Below are positions 7,165 through 11,200 of a stretch of 11,200 nt of DNA, piece by piece. The notes beneath the pieces were generated by a model. The model had not been told where the DNA came from. It did not search any database and was given only the letters and a program-made list of their open reading frames with translations. The stretch's first letter is position 1. Each line of letters opens with the position of its first letter. Source of the stretch: CAXGUU01 sp964012875. GTDB taxonomy: Bacteria > Pseudomonadota > Gammaproteobacteria > Ga0077536. The stretch covers positions 1 to 11,200 of the forward strand of contig CAXGUU010000096.1 of the NCBI GenBank assembly GCA_964012875.1. The letters are read 5' to 3'. A program made the position numbers and the translations under genes.

Positions 7165-7260
7165 TAAAGTTGACAGCTGATTCGCTGCTTCGATGCGCGA
7201 ATTCTTACGGCTGCCAATGGCACCATCTTGCCACTATTTTTGGAACGACCGAAAGCCCCG

Positions 7261-8253
7261 ATGCATGCGCAAACTCACGAACTTTCCCCATTGTCTGGTG
7301 CTGTTCGAAATGACTGGACTCGCCAGGACGTCGAAAACCTATTTGCTCTGCCGTTTAACGACTTGCTCTACCGCGCTCACACCATGCACCGCCAGAACTT
7401 CGATGCCAATGAAGTTCAACTGAGCACCTTGCTCAATATCAAGAGCGGCGGTTGTCCTGAAGACTGCGCTTACTGTCCGCAAAGCGTCCGTTTCGAGACC
7501 GGCGTCGACGCCACGCCCGTGATGCCACTGAACGAAGTTCTCGAGGCAGCGAAACGTGCGCAGTCTGCGGGCGCCACTCGCTTTTGCATGGGTGCGGCGT
7601 GGCGGTCGCCGAAGCAACGTGATCTCGACGAAGTCATCCCGCTCATCGAAGGCGTTCGCAACCTCGGCATGGAAACCTGCGTCACCCTCGGCATGCTCGA
7701 CGCCGCGCAGGCACAACAACTCGCCGACGCCGGCCTCGATTATTACAACCACAATCTCGACACCTCGCCGGAATTCTACGGGGACGTGATTACGACCCGA
7801 ACCTATGACGACCGCCTGACTACGCTTGCCAACGTCCGCGACGCCAACATTAATGTCTGCTGCGGTGGCATCGTCGGTCTCGGAGAGGGCGTTCGTGATC
7901 GCGCAGGATTACTGCAGAACCTGGCATCGATGGACAAGCATCCCGAATCGGTACCGATCAACCTACTTGTACGAGTAGAAGGCACGCCGCTGGCCAATAC
8001 TGATGGTGTTCACCCGATTGATTTCGTTAAAACAGTCGCGGTCGCACGCGTATTAATGCCGGCTTCACATGTACGGCTTTCCGCCGGCCGCACACAAATG
8101 AGTGACGAATTGCAGGCCTTAAGTTTTTTTGCCGGCGCCAACTCCATCTTTTACGGCGACGCGTTGCTGACCACGGAGAACCCCGCGGTCGCCGCTGACC
8201 GAGACCTGTTCAACCGCCTCGGTATTCAGGCCGACGGCGTCACGACCCGCTGA
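7261..8253 (+). CDS. bioB: Biotin synthase (radical SAM)
   Basis: BioB inserts sulfur into dethiobiotin to make biotin, using a radical SAM [4Fe-4S] cluster and an auxiliary [2Fe-2S] cluster as sulfur donor. From ATG 7261 the product is 330 aa (E. coli 346, which has a longer C-terminal tail). The radical SAM motif CPEDCAYC gives C65, C69 and C72. The [2Fe-2S] ligands are C109 (TRFCMGAAW), C140 (METCVTLG), C200 (INVCCGG) and R272 (VRLSAGR), all at a constant offset of 12 from E. coli. Family segments HNLDTSPEFYG and ESVPINLLV are intact. An in-frame TTG at 7228 would add 11 residues without family similarity, so ATG is preferred. A TTGACA at 7170-7175 could be a -35 element but has no matching -10. 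It is the first gene of the bio operon; bioF follows after 13 bp. Confidence 0.97.
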   Translation: MHAQTHELSPLSGAVRNDWTRQDVENLFALPFNDLLYRAHTMHRQNFDANEVQLSTLLNIKSGGCPEDCAYCPQSVRFETGVDATPVMPLNEVLEAAKRAQSAGATRFCMGAAWRSPKQRDLDEVIPLIEGVRNLGMETCVTLGMLDAAQAQQLADAGLDYYNHNLDTSPEFYGDVITTRTYDDRLTTLANVRDANINVCCGGIVGLGEGVRDRAGLLQNLASMDKHPESVPINLLVRVEGTPLANTDGVHPIDFVKTVAVARVLMPASHVRLSAGRTQMSDELQALSFFAGANSIFYGDALLTTENPAVAADRDLFNRLGIQADGVTTR

Positions 8254-8266
8254 GCTTGCTGTCCCG

Positions 8267-9436
8267 ATGAGTGCCGCGTACCTCGGGCGGCTCAGCAGCG
8301 CGATTGAGGATCTTCGCGCCCGAGATCTATTGCGTTCTCTCGAAGCGCGCCAATCGGCGCAATCCAGCGTCCTCCATATCAACGGCCAGCGCCTTGTCAA
8401 TTTCACCAGCAATGATTATCTCGGCCTCGCTGCTCACCCCTACGTGGTGGCCAGCGTAACCGAGGCGCTTGGAAACCACGGCTTCGGTGCCGGCGGCGCC
8501 GCGTTGCTCTCCGGGCGCAGTTCCCTGCATGAAGAACTCGAGCGCCGCCTTGCCGAATACGTCGGCTGCGATCGTGCACTGATGTTTTCTTCCGGCTATC
8601 TGGCAAATACTGGCGCCTTGCCAGCTCTGGTTACCCCGCAGGACCACGTCTTCAGTGATCGGCTCAACCATGCCTCGTTGATCGATGGGGTGCGCGCGTC
8701 GCGGGCGCAAGTGACGATTTATGATCACGATACCTTGCCCGCCCTAGATCAGGTGCAAAGCGACCGCCAGTCGCTGGTGGTAACCGAATCATTATTCAGC
8801 ATGGATGGCGATTTCGCGCCACTCGAACAGATTGCGGCCCGTGCCGCAGACCACGCAGCCGTCCTCTACGTCGACGACGCCCACGGATTTGGCATCAGCG
8901 GTGGTGGCCGAGGTGCCGGCGCCGCGCTCTGTGGCCACACACCAGCGGCGACCTTCATCATGATCACCTTGGGTAAGGCGCTTGGTTCTGCCGGCGCCGT
9001 CATCGCCGGTCCGGACATTGCAATTGAATTTCTGTTGCAACGCGCACGTACGTTCATTTTCGATACCGCACCACCAGCCGTGTGCGCGGCAGCCGCGCTC
9101 GCGGCGCTCGAATTGCTGCAATCAGACCCTGCATTCGGGCAACGCCTTGACGCCAATATCAAGCGTTTCCACGGGCGAACAAAAGACCTGCGCATTCCGG
9201 TGATGCCGAGCAAGTCGCCCATTCAACCGGTGCTCGTGGGTGAGGAAGCACATGCGCTGCGTCTCGCCCGGTTTCTGAACGACAGGGGGTTTTATGTGCG
9301 CGCTGTCCGACCCCCGACCGTGCCTCCCGGCACAGCGCGAATTCGCATTACCCTGAGCGCCGCGCATACCGAAACACAAATAGATAATCTTGCTGCCGCC
9401 CTGGGAGAAGGATTCGCTCACACCGCCGCCGCATGA
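8267..9436 (+). CDS. bioF: 8-amino-7-oxononanoate synthase (KAPA synthase)
   Basis: BioF is a PLP enzyme that condenses pimeloyl-ACP (or -CoA) with L-alanine to give KAPA, CO2 and the free carrier. The 389-residue product (E. coli 384) shows the alpha-oxoamine synthase signatures NFTSNDYLGLAAHP, GAGGAALLSGRSSLHEELE, the SGYLANTGAL segment, VYVDDAHGFGISG with D203 (PLP ring nitrogen) and H206, and the Schiff-base lysine K237 in ITLGKALGSAGA. The C-terminal RAVRPPTVPPGTARIRITLSA is also typical and binds substrate. It starts 13 bp after bioB, and its stop overlaps the bioC start (ATGA), indicating translational coupling. Other alpha-oxoamine synthases (Kbl, HemA) share the fold, but the length and operon point to BioF. 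Confidence 0.96.
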   Translation: MSAAYLGRLSSAIEDLRARDLLRSLEARQSAQSSVLHINGQRLVNFTSNDYLGLAAHPYVVASVTEALGNHGFGAGGAALLSGRSSLHEELERRLAEYVGCDRALMFSSGYLANTGALPALVTPQDHVFSDRLNHASLIDGVRASRAQVTIYDHDTLPALDQVQSDRQSLVVTESLFSMDGDFAPLEQIAARAADHAAVLYVDDAHGFGISGGGRGAGAALCGHTPAATFIMITLGKALGSAGAVIAGPDIAIEFLLQRARTFIFDTAPPAVCAAAALAALELLQSDPAFGQRLDANIKRFHGRTKDLRIPVMPSKSPIQPVLVGEEAHALRLARFLNDRGFYVRAVRPPTVPPGTARIRITLSAAHTETQIDNLAAALGEGFAHTAAA

Positions 9437-10305
9437 CCGACGACACTATCAATGATCTGGACGCTGGACGTCTTGACCGTTATTTCAACCGGCTTGCGCC
9501 GCACTACCTGTCACACGATTGGTTGCAGCAGGAAGTCGGTGAAAGAGCACTCGAACGTCTCGATGGCATTCGCCTTACGCCCCGGCTAATTGTCGACGCT
9601 GGTGCCGGAGCCGGCCGCCATGCCCGCTCGCTGGCCAAACGATATCGCGCCGCGACAATCATACAATTCGACCGCGCTGAGGCCATGCTCGCTGCGTCGC
9701 GCCAGCACGGTCCACGCTGGCGATCGTCCCACCGTTACGCCTGCGGTGACATTTCTCAAATTCCTCTGTCAAACGGCACCGTCGACCTGGTGCTGTGTAC
9801 TTGCGTGCTGCAGTGGTGTGGACAGCTAGAACAGACGCTCGGAGAGTTTCGTCGGATCCTCAAACCGGGCGGACTGTTGCTCCTGGCCTTTCCGGGCCCG
9901 GATACCCTGTCTGAACTCAGAGCGGCGCTCGCCGCGGTTTCCGGCGGTGCCCATGTCAACCGATTTCCCGACATGCACGACGTTGGCGATCTGCTCGGGC
10001 GCCAGGGATTCGCCGATCCGGTGATGGAATGCGAGCGGCTCACCATCGAATATAAAGACGTCGAAGGCCTGCTCACCGATTTGCGCCAGGGTGGGTCGAT
10101 CAATGCCATCCGCTCCCGGCCCCGCGGATTGCTCGGGCGCCGACGCCATGCCACGTTCGCCACAGCTTACGAAGCGCAGAGGCGCAATGAGAAACTGCCG
10201 GCTACGGCCGAAATGATCATCGGCCACGCGTGGGCCGCGGCCAACGCCCAGAACGTGACCGGCGAGTCCCAGATATTTCCGCTAAAACGACTGCGCCGCC
10301 GATGA
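9433..10305 (+). CDS. bioC: Malonyl-[acyl-carrier protein] O-methyltransferase
   Basis: BioC uses SAM to methylate the free carboxyl of malonyl-ACP, so that fatty acid synthesis can build the pimeloyl chain. The 290-residue product is longer than E. coli BioC (251). It begins with the family pattern DRYFNRLAPHYLSHDWLQQEV, then SAM motif I VDAGAGAGRHA (about 54-64), the VDLVLCTCVLQWCGQ segment, and RILKPGGLLLLAFPGPDTLSELR. The later ERLTIEYKDVEGLLTDLRQ, with RSRPRGLLGRRR and GHAW, is the pattern of the longer proteobacterial BioC proteins. It overlaps bioF by 4 bp and bioD by 4 bp (both ATGA). The bioH gene that often sits between bioF and bioC is absent here. The methyltransferase fold alone is not specific; context and the C-terminal pattern make BioC likely. 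Confidence 0.92.
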   Translation: MTDDTINDLDAGRLDRYFNRLAPHYLSHDWLQQEVGERALERLDGIRLTPRLIVDAGAGAGRHARSLAKRYRAATIIQFDRAEAMLAASRQHGPRWRSSHRYACGDISQIPLSNGTVDLVLCTCVLQWCGQLEQTLGEFRRILKPGGLLLLAFPGPDTLSELRAALAAVSGGAHVNRFPDMHDVGDLLGRQGFADPVMECERLTIEYKDVEGLLTDLRQGGSINAIRSRPRGLLGRRRHATFATAYEAQRRNEKLPATAEMIIGHAWAAANAQNVTGESQIFPLKRLRRR

Positions 10306-10970
10306 ACGTTTTCGTAACCGGTACCGATACGGGCTGCGGTAAAACCTTCGTCAGCTCAGCTTTGATCAGGCACCTCTGCGACCTGGGGATGACAGTGACC
10401 GGCATGAAGCCTGTGGCCACGGGTGCGGAATGGGACGGCGACCTGCTGGTCAATGAGGACGTCACAGAACTTCTGGCAGCGTCAAATGTGAACGTCGCGG
10501 CGCGCGACCTGAACCCTTACTTATTTGAACCGCCAACATCGCCGCATATTGCCGCCGCGGCGGCGGGCCGGGCGATCGAACTGGACATCATTGTCGAGGC
10601 TTACGCGCGCTGTGCCCGGGCCGCTGAGTGCGTCGTGGTCGAGGGGGTTGGCGGCTGGCGCGTGCCGCTGAGCCCCGAGCACGACGTTGAGGATTTAGCC
10701 ATGGCGCTCAACCTGCCGGTCTTGCTGGTTGTCGGGGTCAAGCTTGGCTGCATCAACCATGCGCGGCTCAGTTACGAGGCAATCACTGGTTGTGGCGTAC
10801 CCTACCTTGGCTGGGTCGCCAACGTGTTGGAAGACGACCTCTACGAGCCGCGGGCGGTTTTGGAAACCTTGGCGGTGGCATTTGGCGGTGAGCCACTTGC
10901 GACCTGCCGCCACAATGACGCTGACGAGCTGCAAACTGTCGCCCGGCACATTGCAGCGGCGACACCTTAA
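10302..10970 (+). CDS. bioD: Dethiobiotin synthetase
   Basis: BioD closes the ureido ring of dethiobiotin from DAPA, CO2 and ATP. From ATG 10302 the product is 222 aa (E. coli 225) and starts MNVFVTGTDTGCGKTFVSSA. The P-loop GTDTGCGKT is at residues 7-15, the catalytic lysine is K36 in MKPVATG, and the EGVGGWRVPLS loop and LPVLLVVGVKLGCINHA segment are family typical. The frame remains open upstream to 10230, but that extension runs through the bioC end and lacks family similarity. The chosen start overlaps the bioC stop as ATGA, consistent with coupled translation. It ends in TAA, 15 bp before the next likely start. The substrate-making BioA is not in the window. Confidence 0.97.
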   Translation: MNVFVTGTDTGCGKTFVSSALIRHLCDLGMTVTGMKPVATGAEWDGDLLVNEDVTELLAASNVNVAARDLNPYLFEPPTSPHIAAAAAGRAIELDIIVEAYARCARAAECVVVEGVGGWRVPLSPEHDVEDLAMALNLPVLLVVGVKLGCINHARLSYEAITGCGVPYLGWVANVLEDDLYEPRAVLETLAVAFGGEPLATCRHNDADELQTVARHIAAATP

Positions 10971-10985
10971 ACACGGGCCGGTTCG

Positions 10986-11200
10986 GTGGTCACCGAGATC
11001 GAGGCAGACGCGTGGATATTACAGCCAACGCGTTCGATGAACTGGTCCGAGGCTCGACTGGTCCTGCTCGTAATTGCCGCCTTCTCTCTCACCGTGGGCG
11101 TGTTCTTTTACGTCCTGGGAGCGCCGCTGGTGTTGCCGTTCTCGGGACTTGAGGTGCTCGCGCTAACTACCGCGTTTTACGTCGTTTTAAGATCCGGACA
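10986..11200 (+). CDS. DUF2244 family membrane protein, N-terminal part (cut by window edge)
   Basis: The frame from GTG 10986 runs open to the window end for 71 codons. It reads AWILQPTRSMNWSEARLVLL, then a first membrane segment VIAAFSLTVGVFFYVLGA, LVLPFSGLEVLALTTAFYVVLR as a second hydrophobic segment, and the edge. The order R/QPxRS.xW, two close hydrophobic helices and the LPF.GLE motif matches DUF2244, a family of unknown function often encoded beside cytochrome c oxidase genes. The start is uncertain: ATG 11037 would remove the conserved ILQPTRS segment, so GTG is preferred. It lies 15 bp after bioD in the same frame and may be in the same transcript. The neighbour to the right, possibly cox genes, cannot be seen. 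Confidence 0.75.
   Translation, partial: MVTEIEADAWILQPTRSMNWSEARLVLLVIAAFSLTVGVFFYVLGAPLVLPFSGLEVLALTTAFYVVLRSG

Noticed and set aside
7170..7175. TTGACA as the -35 of a bioB promoter
   Set aside because: No acceptable -10 lies 16-18 bp downstream, and I found no BirA-type operator.
7228..8253. bioB starting at TTG 7228
   Set aside because: The extra 11 residues do not resemble BioB, and an ATG at 7261 gives a family-like N-terminus.
10230..10970. bioD starting at 10230
   Set aside because: It would add 24 residues inside the end of bioC. The ATG at 10302 starts the family motif directly and gives an ATGA overlap.

Overview
This window is the chromosomal replication-origin neighbourhood of a gammaproteobacterium, followed by a biotin-synthesis operon. 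The order rpmH (divergent) / dnaA - dnaN - recF - gyrB is the classic oriC-proximal arrangement. GyrB is the long gammaproteobacterial type (798 aa, with the extra segment in the TOPRIM half), and DnaA and DnaN match the E. coli proteins closely in length and motifs. I cannot name a genus.

Region 1 (1-1842): the start of rpmH runs leftward off the window edge behind a good sigma70-type promoter. A 226-bp divergent spacer holds one perfect DnaA box, followed by dnaA with a GTG start. The 176-bp AT-rich dnaA-dnaN spacer holds two DnaA-box-like 9-mers and a run of TAA/TAG triplets, and is my best candidate for oriC. Region 2 (1843-6506): dnaN, recF and gyrB on the + strand. recF carries two identical 16-bp perfect palindromes of the parS (ParB-binding) type, so the chromosome-segregation centromere lies inside a repair gene.

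Region 3 (6507-7260): this stretch looks empty but holds a decayed comF-family gene (amidophosphoribosyltransferase-like) on the - strand. It is collinear in one reading frame, has six in-frame stops and has lost motif residues. An 18-bp palindrome lies inside it. Region 4 (7261-10970): a compact bioB-bioF-bioC-bioD operon with ATGA overlaps between bioF/bioC and bioC/bioD. BioC makes the malonyl-ACP methyl ester primer, BioF makes KAPA, BioD makes dethiobiotin and BioB inserts sulfur. BioH (ester hydrolysis) and BioA (KAPA to DAPA) are not in the window. Region 5 (10971-11200): the start of a DUF2244 membrane protein, cut by the window edge.

I see no tRNA, rRNA, CRISPR array, insertion sequence or clear intrinsic terminator. 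The region is mostly conserved housekeeping DNA. The points worth a second look are the paired parS sites, the origin candidate, the comF relic and the missing bioH/bioA.
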